Below are positions 43,703 through 52,593 of a DNA stretch of 64,000 nt, in pieces (position 1 is the first letter of the stretch; each line of letters opens with the position of its first letter). This DNA comes from Thermoflexus hugenholtzii JAD2 (GTDB lineage Bacteria; Chloroflexota; Chloroflexia; Chloroflexales; Roseiflexaceae), in NCBI GenBank assembly GCA_945881915.1, contig CAMCVW010000006.1, forward strand, positions 1 through 64,000. Direction: 5' to 3'. Below the pieces are notes generated by a model. That model was not told the origin of the DNA. It saw nothing but the letters and a program-made list of their open reading frames with translations, and did no database searches. Made by a program: the position numbers and the translations under genes.

Positions 43703-44410
43703 ATGTATATTGAGCAGTTGCATACCGCCGATTTGCATGTCCACACCACCATCAGCGATGGGCACTCGAGTCCTGAAGAAGTGATTGCTTTTACCTTGGC
43801 GCATACATCAGTGACGATGATTGCCATCACCGATCACGATCAGATACACGGTGCGAAGCGGGCCGCAGTGGCAGCGGCGGGAACACGGTTGCAAGTTATC
43901 ATCGGCGAAGAGGTGTCATCGCGGGATGGGCACATTCTGGCGTACTTTGTCCACGAGCGCATCGCACCGGGAATGAGCACACGCGATACGATTCGGGCTA
44001 TTCACGAACAAGGTGGTCTAGCGGTGTGCGCCCATCCCTACGATTGGATGGTGCGTTCGTGTGGGCGGGCCGGGTTGCTGCGGCGCGCCTCGGGTCCGGA
44101 CGCTGAATGGCAGTTTGACGCAATCGAAACCCTCAATGCAAGCCTCCGACCGCGCGCGGCGAATACGCAGGCAGCGGCAGCGGCAAGCCTGCTTGGTCTG
44201 CCGATGGTAGGTGGCAGTGATTCCCACTGTGTGACGACGATTGGGTATGGATACACGAATTTTGTTGGGACTACTCCTGAAGATCTGCGTGCGGCGATTG
44301 CCCAACATCGCACTACGGCAGCGGGTCAGCACTGGTCTTGGGGTGATATGGCCGAAGCCGGGGCAAAGTTGCTCACACGCACCCTCAATCCATGGGCTGT
44401 GCGGGCCTAA
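43703..44410 (+). CDS. PHP-domain phosphoesterase
   Basis: A 235-residue PHP-family metallohydrolase. Metal-binding motifs run in order: ADLHVHTTISDGHSSPEE, AITDHDQIHGAKRA, IGEEVSSRDGHILAYFV, AVCAHPYDW and GGSDSHCVTTIGYGYT. Such enzymes hydrolyse nucleotide 3',5'-bisphosphates or other phosphoesters; the substrate is not determined. A GGAGGG box supports the ATG at 43703. It lies 66 bp upstream of the peptidase gene. Confidence 0.92.
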   Translation: MYIEQLHTADLHVHTTISDGHSSPEEVIAFTLAHTSVTMIAITDHDQIHGAKRAAVAAAGTRLQVIIGEEVSSRDGHILAYFVHERIAPGMSTRDTIRAIHEQGGLAVCAHPYDWMVRSCGRAGLLRRASGPDAEWQFDAIETLNASLRPRAANTQAAAAASLLGLPMVGGSDSHCVTTIGYGYTNFVGTTPEDLRAAIAQHRTTAAGQHWSWGDMAEAGAKLLTRTLNPWAVRA

Positions 44411-44475
44411 GACAGTGTCGCTTTGTGGCGAAAATGGTGGATAATAGCACCATCCGTTACAGAGAGGAACTGACG

Positions 44476-45534
44476 ATGAGCGATGCAGCCCGAGATTGTC
44501 TGATGCGTTTGTTGGGCACCACGAGCCCTTCCGGGGACGAAATAGCGGCAGCCCGTGTGTGGCGTCACGAAGCCCAGAGCTTTGCGGACCGGGTATGGGG
44601 AGATGTGCTGGGGAGTTCGTATGCTGTCGTCGAAGGCGGCGAGCCGCGGGTATTGCTGGCAGGACACATCGACGAAATAGGGTTGATGATTTCGCACATC
44701 GACGACAAGGGCTTCTGCTACTTCCAACCCATTGGCGGCTGGGATAGCCAAGTCCTTGTCGGGCAGCGCATCCGGATTTTGGGACGTAACGGCGTGGTAC
44801 GTGGCGTCATCGGCAAAAAACCCATCCATTTAATGACCCCCGAAGACCGCACCAAAGTATCTAAAATCGAAGATTTGTGGATTGACATTGGCGCAGCCAC
44901 GTTGGCCGAAGCAAACGAGCTAGTGCGCGTCGGTGCCTCAGCGGTCATCGATGCAGACCCAATCGTGTTGGCGAACGGCCGCATCATCGGTCGCGGCGTC
45001 GACAATCGCATTGGTGCATTTGTGGTACTGGAAGCCTTACGACTCCTGGCTGCAGACCGACCGCACGCCAGTGTGGCTGCAGTGGCGACTGCCCAAGAAG
45101 AAATCACGTTCGCCGGCGCCCGAACTTCGGCTTTTGCTTACGATCCACACGTGGCGATTGCGGTGGACGTGACCTTTGCGACGGACCATCCGAGTGCCAG
45201 CCGCAATTCGCAGGGCGATATCGCCATTGGTGGTGGTCCGGTGTTGACGCGCGGATCGGCCAATGCACCGTTGCTGGTCGAGATGCTGATTGAGACAGCA
45301 GAACAAAACAGCATTCCCTACCGCATCCAGGCGAACCCCTCGCGCACTGCAACCGATGCGGATGCGATTCACACTGCCCGTGCGGGTGTGGCGACGGCGG
45401 TCATCTCGATTCCCAATCGGTACATGCATTCGCCCAACGAGATGATCGACATCAACGACGCACTCAATGCTGCCAAGTTGATCGCCGCGCTGGTGCGCCG
45501 GTTGAATGCGGATACGTCGTTTGTACCGAGATAA
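44476..45534 (+). CDS. M42 family metallo-aminopeptidase
   Basis: A 352-residue M42 peptidase (glutamyl aminopeptidase/TET/FrvX type), formerly annotated as endoglucanase. Zinc ligands and catalytic residues are visible: AGHIDEIGLMISHID, GRGVDNRIGAFVVLEAL, ATAQEEITFAGARTSAF, IAVDVTFATDHP and the C-terminal IPNRYMHSPNEMIDI. It forms large cytoplasmic oligomers that trim peptides. An AGAGGAA box precedes the ATG at 44476; an upstream in-frame ATG overlaps the PHP gene and is unlikely. Confidence 0.93.
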   Translation: MSDAARDCLMRLLGTTSPSGDEIAAARVWRHEAQSFADRVWGDVLGSSYAVVEGGEPRVLLAGHIDEIGLMISHIDDKGFCYFQPIGGWDSQVLVGQRIRILGRNGVVRGVIGKKPIHLMTPEDRTKVSKIEDLWIDIGAATLAEANELVRVGASAVIDADPIVLANGRIIGRGVDNRIGAFVVLEALRLLAADRPHASVAAVATAQEEITFAGARTSAFAYDPHVAIAVDVTFATDHPSASRNSQGDIAIGGGPVLTRGSANAPLLVEMLIETAEQNSIPYRIQANPSRTATDADAIHTARAGVATAVISIPNRYMHSPNEMIDINDALNAAKLIAALVRRLNADTSFVPR

Positions 45535-45565
45535 TTATGAATTAGGAATTATGAATTAGCAATTG
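45533..45565. repeat. heptamer tandem repeat (GAATTAG/GAATTAT)
   Basis: About four 7-bp units lie at the stop codon of the M42 peptidase gene. Confidence 0.8.
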
Positions 45566-45573
45566 GTTTTGTT

Positions 45574-45602
45574 GTGCGGTGCTTTTGCAAAAAGCACCGC
45601 AC
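45574..45602. repeat. hairpin GTGCGGTGCTTTT/AAAAAGCACCGCAC
   Basis: A near-perfect 12- to 13-bp stem centred on GCAA, structurally similar to the GCTTTTTGCAAAAAGC hairpins after the secreted paralogues at 23712 and 24983. It may serve as terminator between the convergent M42 and ABC-F genes. Confidence 0.6.
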
Positions 45603-45655
45603 ATGGTTTTCATAAACACGGCGAAGAGTAGCAGGCGTTTTGTAGCGCGTCCGCA

Positions 45656-45686
45656 ACTGATAACTGATAACTGATAACTGATAACT
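45656..45686. repeat. heptamer tandem repeat (ACTGATA)4
   Basis: Four 7-bp units directly at the stop codon of the ABC-F gene (minus strand). Confidence 0.85.
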
Positions 45687-47667
45687 ACACCGTAAGTGCA
45701 GCCCATTCGTCATAGCGGGTGAGGAGGGTGCGTTCTATTTCGCTGTAGCGAGTGGCGAGGGCAGCGATGCGTTTGGGGTCTGTTTCGAGGCCGGAGAGGG
45801 ACGCCGTGATTTGGAGTTTTTCGGCTTCGAGGGCGGCAATTTCCTGTTCGATTTGTTCGCCACGGCGTTGCCGTTTGCGTTGATCGCGTTCTTGATCTTT
45901 GTTGAGTGCGGGAGCCGGAGCTGCCTTCGCGGCGGTGGGATTTGTGGCTGCTGCGGCTTTGGGCACCGTGGGGTTGATTAGTGCGGTGCTGGTGCGCTTG
46001 GTCTGGGCTTCTTTGGCTTCGAGCAGCTCGCGGTGCTCGCTGTAATTGCCATCGAAGACCGTGATTGCATTGTTGTCGACGGTCCACAGGGTATCGGCGA
46101 CGGCATCGATGAAGTAGCGATCGTGCGAGACGAACAGAATGGTGCCGTCGTATTCGTTGAGCACGTCTTCGAGGGCTTCGCGGGCGCCGATGTCGAGGTG
46201 ATTGGTTGGTTCATCGAGGATGAGCAGATTCCCGCCGATGAGCGTCAGTTGTGCCAGAGCGACACGTCCGCGTTCACCGCCGGATAGGGTGCCGATGCGT
46301 TTGAAGACGTCGTCACCGCTGAACAAGAAGCGCCCGAGGAAGGTGCGTGCTTCGGTCTCTTTGATGAGGGGGCGGACGCGGCGCATCTCGTCCAAAATAG
46401 AATTGGACATGACCAAGCCCTCGTGGGCTTGTGCGTAGTAGTTGATTTGGACGTTACTGCCCAGGCGCGCATGGCCACGCAGGGGTGGGAGTTCACCCAC
46501 CATGGTGCGCACGAGGGTCGTTTTGCCGCTCCCATTCACTCCCATCAAGGCGACGCGCTGTTGGCGGCGCAGCACGAGCTCGGGAATGGTGATGAGCGTG
46601 ACGTGCTGGTTGTTGGGTAGGATATAGCCGATGTCCATGCGCTCGAAGATCATCACCTGGTCGCCGCCACGCTGGCTGGCTTGCATGGCAAGGCTGAGCT
46701 TTTTTTGCTCTTCGGGGCGCAACATGACGGATTCGACCTTGCCGCTGCCGCCTTGCCAGCCTTCCTTCATGCGTTCGAGGCGTCGTTCACGGCCGCGCGC
46801 TTGGGTCGATAGCGTGCTGTTTTTGTAGCGCCGGATGAAGGATTCGAGCCGTCCTATTTCTTCTTGTTGGGCTTGGTATTGCTTCCACATGAGTTCCATC
46901 TTCTCGGCTTTGAGCTGCTGGAACTTGATGTAGCCGCCGGGGTAATCGCCGTCGAGGCGGCCGAAGGCTATTTCGAGGGTGCGGTTGGTCACGCGGTCGA
47001 GGAAGTAGCGATCGTGCGAGACGACAATCAAGGTGCCGTCCCATGACTTGAGGAATTTCTCGAGCCATTCGAGTGCGGCGAGGTCGAGGTGATTGGTCGG
47101 TTCGTCGAGCAACAAAATATCGGGGCTCGACAACAAGATTGCAGCCAGAGCAGCGCGAGTCTTCATGCCGCCCGAAAACTGTGAAAGGCGTTGTGGGCCG
47201 TGATAAGCGGGATCGAAGCCGAGACCGGTGAGTACACGTTCGATGGTGCGTTCGATGTCGTAGCCGCCGGCATGCTCGAAGCGCGACAGCAGTTCGCCGT
47301 AGCGGTCCATGCGGTCGGCCCAATCGGGATGGTTGGTGTCGGCGATGTCGTGTTCGAGGGTGGTTATCTCGCTCTGCATGGTATGCAATGCGACGAGGGC
47401 CTCATCGAGCAGACCACGCAACGTCTGGGTATCGTCGAAGCGGGCTTCTTGGGCCAGATACGACATGCGGATGCTTCGGGCAGTCGAAATTGAGCCCGCG
47501 CTCGATGGCTCTTCGTTGGCGATGATACGCAAGAGGGTGCTCTTGCCGGCGCCATTGACGCCCACGATGGCTACACGTTCGCCGCGTGCGACGTTGAAGC
47601 TAATACCCGAAAAAATATTCGCTGCGCCGAAGAATTTACCGACATTGTGTACCGAGAGAATCGACAT
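45685..47667 (-). CDS. ABC-F family ATPase (Uup/EttA-like)
   Basis: A 660-residue protein with two ABC ATPase domains and no membrane segments. Domain 1: Walker A GVNGAGKSTLL, signature LSQFSGGMKTR, Walker B ILLLDEPTNHLDL. Domain 2: GVNGSGKTTLV, LSGGERGRVALA, LLILDEPTNHLDI. A charged linker lies between them, and a C-terminal coiled-coil tail (EQIEQEIAALEAEKLQ) resembles Uup/YfmR. ABC-F proteins act on stalled ribosomes. It follows the small membrane protein gene by 18 bp. Confidence 0.94.
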   Translation of the reverse strand: MSILSVHNVGKFFGAANIFSGISFNVARGERVAIVGVNGAGKSTLLRIIANEEPSSAGSISTARSIRMSYLAQEARFDDTQTLRGLLDEALVALHTMQSEITTLEHDIADTNHPDWADRMDRYGELLSRFEHAGGYDIERTIERVLTGLGFDPAYHGPQRLSQFSGGMKTRAALAAILLSSPDILLLDEPTNHLDLAALEWLEKFLKSWDGTLIVVSHDRYFLDRVTNRTLEIAFGRLDGDYPGGYIKFQQLKAEKMELMWKQYQAQQEEIGRLESFIRRYKNSTLSTQARGRERRLERMKEGWQGGSGKVESVMLRPEEQKKLSLAMQASQRGGDQVMIFERMDIGYILPNNQHVTLITIPELVLRRQQRVALMGVNGSGKTTLVRTMVGELPPLRGHARLGSNVQINYYAQAHEGLVMSNSILDEMRRVRPLIKETEARTFLGRFLFSGDDVFKRIGTLSGGERGRVALAQLTLIGGNLLILDEPTNHLDIGAREALEDVLNEYDGTILFVSHDRYFIDAVADTLWTVDNNAITVFDGNYSEHRELLEAKEAQTKRTSTALINPTVPKAAAATNPTAAKAAPAPALNKDQERDQRKRQRRGEQIEQEIAALEAEKLQITASLSGLETDPKRIAALATRYSEIERTLLTRYDEWAALTV

Positions 47668-47685
47668 CGCTCCATCCCAACCTGT

Positions 47686-48237
47686 CTATTGCACAATCGA
47701 ATTGTTGGTCGTGTTGGCGGGCATACTGCCACGGGCAATATACATTCCCAACAACCCGCCAATGAGTGAAAATCCCAATGACATAATCCCTGATATCACA
47801 CCGATGACTGCCGTTCCCCACATCGCAAAAGACAACCCACTGCGGAGTCCATCCAGGTCGAGGGCGACATCTGGCTGAACGTCCTTCATTTGGGTCAAAA
47901 TCTGCCGCAGCATGGCGTCGTCGACCATTGAAGTCACGAGTGCGCCGGCTATGACCCAAAAGAGGATGCATCCCAGCAGAGCGCCGACTCCCGATATCAC
48001 ACCTGCAGTCACTCCTTGACCAGTGATTTCGTCACGGTCAGGATGCCATTTCGCGGCGAAGTACCCCGACGGCATGGCCATCAATATTGCGGCAATCGGT
48101 GCAAAACAACAGCCGATGATGCCGGCAGGGTTGCCCGCCAACAAGACAATCGGCAGAAAACCTAGCACCGTGGCGCAGATCATGATAATGAGTTGAGGGA
48201 GGAGAAAGAGTAGTCCGGCTTTGGTTCCTGCACTCAT
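47686..48237 (-). CDS. small multi-pass membrane protein
   Basis: A 183-residue protein with about four membrane helices (LLFLLPQLIIMICATVLGFL, AGIIGCCFAPIAAILMAMPSG, GVISGVGALLGCILFWVIAG, a C-terminal pair). No family recognised with confidence; it resembles short DUF-type membrane proteins. I use the ATG at 48237 behind GGAGGAA. Just upstream of, and probably co-transcribed with, the ABC-F gene. Confidence 0.75.
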   Translation of the reverse strand: MSAGTKAGLLFLLPQLIIMICATVLGFLPIVLLAGNPAGIIGCCFAPIAAILMAMPSGYFAAKWHPDRDEITGQGVTAGVISGVGALLGCILFWVIAGALVTSMVDDAMLRQILTQMKDVQPDVALDLDGLRSGLSFAMWGTAVIGVISGIMSLGFSLIGGLLGMYIARGSMPANTTNNSIVQ

Positions 48238-48357
48238 GGCGTTCCTCCAATCGAGACAATCAACACTCATTATACCTGAGGTGCTCGAATGTGCGATACG
48301 TTGCATCCTGACGCGTATTCCTGCCGTTCGAGTACACGCATGGTAAAATAGCGAAAA

Positions 48358-48819
48358 ATGCGTGGAGTGCACGTGGTGATTCGACGCCTATCAATCCAAC
48401 CTGCTGTGGTCACGCACTCGCTGCTCTGCGTCGCTGCGCTCGTCGCGGTGTATGGTATTTTTGTGTCTGCCCCGCAGCGTGTCAGCATTCCCGTCACCGA
48501 TAAGACGCTCGTGGATGGTGTGTGGGGCAATGATGGTGCCGGGGTATGAAGCAACGGCGAGAGCCTCATCGACATAGATCGTATTCCCTGGACGCCGTGG
48601 AGCGTCGTGCATTTTGATTGGTTGCGACCACCGGGGGACCAGCTGCCGGTGACGGTGCGGAGTGGCAGCGTGACGATGACTGCCAATCCCGATTTGGCAG
48701 CCCGGCACGTGCAACTGTTGTTGCTGCAGCCCCAAGACCGCACTGCGCTGCAGCTGACGAGTGCGACGCGGCGAGTAGGTACAGACCGCCGCGGTCTGGG
48801 TGTTTTTTTGCTGACGTGA
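48358..48819 (+). pseudogene. broken membrane-anchored protein gene
   Basis: The frame starts MRGVHVVIRRLSI with an N-terminal membrane helix (SLLCVAALVAVYGIFV) and is interrupted by TGA at 48547. The same frame continues to 48817 with HFDWLRPPGDQLPVTVRSG and TATRRVG-like sequence ending GLGVFLLT. It may have been the N-terminal part of the membrane protein that continues in another frame from 48816. No function assigned. Confidence 0.6.
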
Positions 48820-50172
48820 TAATCGAGCGACTCGAACCGTCCTGGGGTGTTTTTGTGCTGGTGTTGCTGGGCTATGCGTTGCCGTTGTTGGGCGCCGCGC
48901 CCTGGTTACTGCGCGGCAATTGGTTTGGTACGCTTGTCTACGTAAAATTTCCTGCACTCTACCTGACGCTCCTCCACCAAGAAGTCCAATCCGGCTTTGC
49001 GTATCCCACGTTGTTGCTCGTATCGCCGTGGCGCGAAGTATTCAGTCTGTTTTTTGTGGTGATGGCGATTCGCCGCCCGTGTGGCAAAGAATTGGTCATT
49101 CCGCGTGGTGGTCGGCGCTTCAGATTAGACCTCGCCCGCGGAACTGCGCTGTTGATTGTATTGGTGGCGCATTTTATCCCGCTGATGTTACCCGAATGGA
49201 GTCAAAACCGCGATATCTTCCGCTGGTTTTTGATTACGGGGGCGATGGCGGTCGATACGTTTTTCACCCTCAGTGGCTATTTGATTGGTGCTATTTTGTT
49301 GCGCAGTTGCCGCAGTTGCCGCAGTTGCCGCAGTTGTATGCGTGGCCTGCGGTGCGGCGCTTCTGGGCACGACGCTGGCTCCGCACGCTGCCGGCGGCCT
49401 ATGTGTCGGCGCTAGTGGTCTGGCTCATCGCTGCACCGCGCGATGTGGGTGGGTATCTGCAGCGCATCTTTTTCGTGGCGAACGTGAATCCCTACCACGT
49501 GCCAGCGGAACTGGCGTTCTGGTGGAGCTTGGGGGTCGAAGAAGCCTTCTATCTGCTTGCCCCGCTCGTGTTGTATATGTTGTTGCAACGAATGCGTGCG
49601 GTGCCGGCTTTTGTGACGACACTCGTTGCCATTGCGGCAAGCGCGCTGTGTGTGCGTACGATTCTGGTGTTGCTGTTGCCCCCAGACATCGCAGGTAATG
49701 TCAGTTTTGCCATCTATGCCCGCCTCGATTCGATGATGTGGGAGTTCTGGTAGCGCTGCTGCGTGTCCATCGGCACCACTGGTATGTATGGATTGCCCAG
49801 TATGGCGCGCAGGTGGGCTTGGTGGTCGGAGCAACGTGGATTATGCTCTTGCTCGATGCCCTTCGTTGGGTCGCGGCGAGTATCATCGGTGGGCACGTGG
49901 CGACGACGATTGGCGCAGCGCTCCTGATCCCCGCCATGGAACGATGGTCGACGCTGGGTGGCAAATGGCGCGATGGAGTGGTGCGTGGGATGGCACTCAT
50001 CAGCTACTCGGTCTACCTGTATCACAGCATGTGGGGTCAACGCGTGCATGGCTGGTTTGGTTCGGCGACCGACTGGCCCTCATGGCTACGCAACGTGACG
50101 GTCTATCTGCTGGGGACTATGGTGCTTGCGGTGCTGAGTTATCGGTTGGTCGAGGTGCCGGTATTGCGCTGA
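48816..50172 (+). pseudogene. acyltransferase 3 family protein, at least two frameshifts
   Basis: From GTG 48816 the frame encodes membrane helices and the acyltransferase-3 start LDLARGTALLIVLVAHF and VDTFFTLSGYLIGAI. Near 49310, at a 9-bp repeat (CAGTTGCCG, about 3.5 units), homology moves to another frame (RRFWARRWLRTLPAAYV, FWWSLGVEEAFYLLAP), and near 49735 it moves again (ALISYSVYLYHSMW to the stop at 50170). Intact, it would be a membrane O-acyltransferase modifying a surface polysaccharide. Gene decay or assembly errors could explain the breaks. Confidence 0.78.
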
Positions 50173-50192
50173 CGCGACGAAAAACACAGGGA

Positions 50193-50223
50193 AGAATTAT
50201 GAATTATGAATTATGAATTATGA
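50193..50223. repeat. heptamer tandem repeat (GAATTAT)4
   Basis: Four perfect 7-bp units lie between the broken acyltransferase and the S23 gene. Confidence 0.88.
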
Positions 50224-50296
50224 GTGCGTATGCTTGGTAATGATTTGGTAACGCCCATGAACTACGCTTCGAGCAATTCTTTGCAGAGGAGCATTC

Positions 50297-50656
50297 ATGA
50301 AGAAGCCAAACATCGTTGTGGACAAGAGTTACGCATTTGCGCTGAGCGTACTCCGGATCTACAAAGCACAAGCCAATGACCATACACTGAGACCGTTGTT
50401 GATTCAACTGGTACGATCTGGTACAAGTATCGGCGCAAATGTCCACGAAGGGATTGCTGCGGAGTCACGTGCCGACTTTCGTCACAAAATGGCAATTGCC
50501 TACAAAGAGGCCAATGAGTGTGTGTTTTGGTTGAATATTCTGCACGATGCGTCGTGTATTACTCCGAATGTGTATGAGCAATGCTACCCACTCGGTGTGG
50601 AACTCACGAAGATACTCGGCAGCATCAACAAAACGCTCAAGGAAAATGCCTCGTAA
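50297..50656 (+). CDS. four-helix-bundle protein (23S rRNA IVP/S23 family)
   Basis: A 119-residue protein of the S23/IVP family (PF05635 type): KSYAFALSVLRIYKA, LIQLVRSGTSIGANVHEGIAAESRADF and KMAIAYKEANECVFWL are family hallmarks. First described inside 23S rRNA intervening sequences, but common as stand-alone genes of unknown function. Here it lies in an intergenic setting bounded on both sides by GAATTAT heptamer tracts. A GAGGAG box precedes the ATG. Confidence 0.93.
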   Translation: MKKPNIVVDKSYAFALSVLRIYKAQANDHTLRPLLIQLVRSGTSIGANVHEGIAAESRADFRHKMAIAYKEANECVFWLNILHDASCITPNVYEQCYPLGVELTKILGSINKTLKENAS

Positions 50657-50702
50657 CGCTGCGTCATTCATAATTCCTATTGCGGCGTGACTCTGTGCAA
50701 AA

Positions 50703-50739
50703 CCCATTCATAACTCCTCATTCATAATTCATAATTCCC
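50703..50739. repeat. heptamer repeat (ATAATTC/CATAACT type)
   Basis: About four imperfect units of the GAATTAT/GAGTTAT family in the opposite orientation, downstream of the S23 gene; another trace lies at 50668. Confidence 0.75.
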
Positions 50740-50785
50740 AATGCACGAGCGCCCTGACTGTCGTCAGAAGCGCTCGTGCATTGGG
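50737..50785 (-). terminator. hairpin downstream of the PT-repeat protein gene
   Basis: Perfect 16-bp arms (CCCAATGCACGAGCGC and its complement) with a 17-nt loop. No strong T-run follows, so it may be a rho-assisted or mRNA-stabilising structure. Confidence 0.6.
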
Positions 50786-50791
50786 AGCTCG

Positions 50792-52303
50792 TTAGCGGGT
50801 GATGCGGAATGCCGTCGGCATGATCGTTGGTTCAGCCGTTGGCTCTGCAGTAGGAACGTCAGTCGGAGCAATCGTTGGTTCTGCGGTAGCGGTAGCCGTT
50901 GGCTCTGCAGTAGGAACGTCAGTCGGAGCAATCGTTGGCTCTGCGGTAGCGGTAGCCGTTGGTTCTGCAGTAGGAACGTCTGTCGGAGCAATCGTTGGCT
51001 CTGCGGTAGCCGTTGGTGGGACAGCCGTCACAGTCGGGACGATGACCGTACGGGTAGCGGTTGGCAGAGTGCGCGCTGGGACGCGGACGGTAGCGATGCG
51101 GCTAACCGCTCGGGTACCGATGCTGTCTGTCACGACTGCGTGGTACAAGAACGAACCGGCGGTTGCGTTGACGATGCGGATACTGGCGACTCGGCCGGTA
51201 CCGACGACTGCACCCGGTGCTGCTGGCGTGCCGGCGTACCATGTGTAGGTCAGAGTTCCTGCGCCTCCGGAAGCCGATGCGCTCAGGCTGAACAAGGCAT
51301 CACTGCCTGACCAGCGGGCTGTCACACTGGTGGTCGAGCTGACAATCCTGATAGGCTGTGCGACGACGCGGACGGTGGCGGTACGTGACGTGATCAGATT
51401 CCCATTGGCGTCGGTCACTTCCACACTATAGCTGCGGGCGGGATCGGTGACGGCGCTGAACGAAACTGACAGCTTTGCATCTGTGCCGACCGAGGACCCC
51501 TCGAGGAGCCAATTGTAACTATACGGTGCAACACCGCCCTGGACCTTGCTGCGCAAGGTGGTCACGGTCGTGGTGGCTCCACGCCACAGCACATTTGCGT
51601 TGGCTGGCTCGGTCACGAAGGCCAATGGCTCTTCATTGACGGTGACGTTGATGGTGGACGAGTCCACGACGTCGCCGTTTGCATCGGTGACCTGTGCCCA
51701 GTATGCATAGATGCCGGGGATGAGGTCCATGCGAATTTCCTTACCACTGCCGTAGACATTGGCGGTGTCGCCTGAATCACCCTCGTACCAAATGGTGTCG
51801 TACGGCTGTGTGCCGCCTGCGGCTTCGACCTTGAGCTGGATGTTCTTGCTCCCATAGGTGGCAATCACGTCGAGGTCGCCGGTCTGTGATTTGATGGCCA
51901 GGGGAAGTTCGCCCGGGGCGATGAATTCAATCGTTGCCTCGTTTGAATTGACCGAGTTCCCGTTGCGGTCGGTCACATTGGCCCAGTAGGTGTAGGTACC
52001 TGGAGTAATGACAATACGTGCTTCGGAACGGGTGCTCACCTGCGTGCTGATGTCGCCCAACGAACCCTCGTACCAGGTGTATGTATAAGGCTTGACGCCG
52101 CCCTGGACTTCGATTTTGAGTTGCATCCGTTTGCTTGGATCTGCCGACTCAAAACTGCTGCTGCGTGGCTGGCGCTTAATCACCAGGGGTCGCGTGCTGC
52201 TACCACTGCTGTTACCGCTAGCGGCTGGGCGTGCCGGTGCTGCCATGGCAATTGTCGGTAACAATGCGGCGATGAGCGCCATGATTGTTAAGATTCTTTT
52301 CAT
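50792..52303 (-). CDS. secreted repeat protein with Ig/PKD-like domains and PT-rich tail
   Basis: A 503-residue exported protein. The signal peptide MKRILTIMALIAALLPTIAMA is followed by four beta-sandwich-like repeats of about 95 residues with the recurring pattern 'GGxxPYxYxWxEG ... VTDANGN' (for example GGVKPYTYTWYEG, GGTQPYDTIWYEG, GGVAPYSYNWLLEG, GGAGTLTYTWYAG). The C-terminal ~80 residues are Pro/Thr/Ala/Glu-rich and built on 20-residue repeats. It is probably a surface-exposed adhesive or structural protein. An AGAGGA box supports the ATG at 52303; an ORF extension upstream lacks a start signal. Confidence 0.85.
   Translation of the reverse strand: MKRILTIMALIAALLPTIAMAAPARPAASGNSSGSSTRPLVIKRQPRSSSFESADPSKRMQLKIEVQGGVKPYTYTWYEGSLGDISTQVSTRSEARIVITPGTYTYWANVTDRNGNSVNSNEATIEFIAPGELPLAIKSQTGDLDVIATYGSKNIQLKVEAAGGTQPYDTIWYEGDSGDTANVYGSGKEIRMDLIPGIYAYWAQVTDANGDVVDSSTINVTVNEEPLAFVTEPANANVLWRGATTTVTTLRSKVQGGVAPYSYNWLLEGSSVGTDAKLSVSFSAVTDPARSYSVEVTDANGNLITSRTATVRVVAQPIRIVSSTTSVTARWSGSDALFSLSASASGGAGTLTYTWYAGTPAAPGAVVGTGRVASIRIVNATAGSFLYHAVVTDSIGTRAVSRIATVRVPARTLPTATRTVIVPTVTAVPPTATAEPTIAPTDVPTAEPTATATAEPTIAPTDVPTAEPTATATAEPTIAPTDVPTAEPTAEPTIMPTAFRITR
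50837..51016. repeat. 60-bp tandem repeat, three copies, in the PT-rich tail
   Basis: Three almost identical 60-bp units (50837, 50897, 50957) encode 20-residue blocks of the type EPTIAPTDVPTAEPTATATA. The unit is a multiple of three, so copy-number change alters protein length without a frameshift. Confidence 0.92.
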
Positions 52304-52528
52304 GAAATCCTCTGTGTAATGAACGAGTGTCCCTCGTGCAAATGAGACGCAACGACGCGCGCATAAGTTCCTTGTGGAACAAAAGCGAGCAGGTTCCGTT
52401 TTTTTGTGCGCACCATAATCATCAATAGATTTTGGGATGCAACAAAACCAATCCGGCAAAAATCTGTAAGACAACGGGTAGCGCGCTTGGCAACATATCG
52501 GCACGGATTTTCGCCAGACAAATATGCA

Positions 52529-52560
52529 CAAAAACACCCTCCAATACGTCGTGGAGGGTG
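52529..52560 (-). terminator. rho-independent terminator
   Basis: CACCCTCCA / TGGAGGGTG (9-bp stem, 8-nt loop) followed by TTTTTG on the minus strand, 34 bp after the purB stop. Confidence 0.9.
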
Positions 52561-52593
52561 CATGTACGCACGGTCTCATTGAGAAGATAAATT

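Noticed and set aside
49305-49345. Programmed frameshift or phase variation at the CAGTTGCCG repeat
   Set aside because: The unit is 9 bp, so copy-number change keeps the frame, and further breaks exist up- and downstream; decay or assembly error is simpler.
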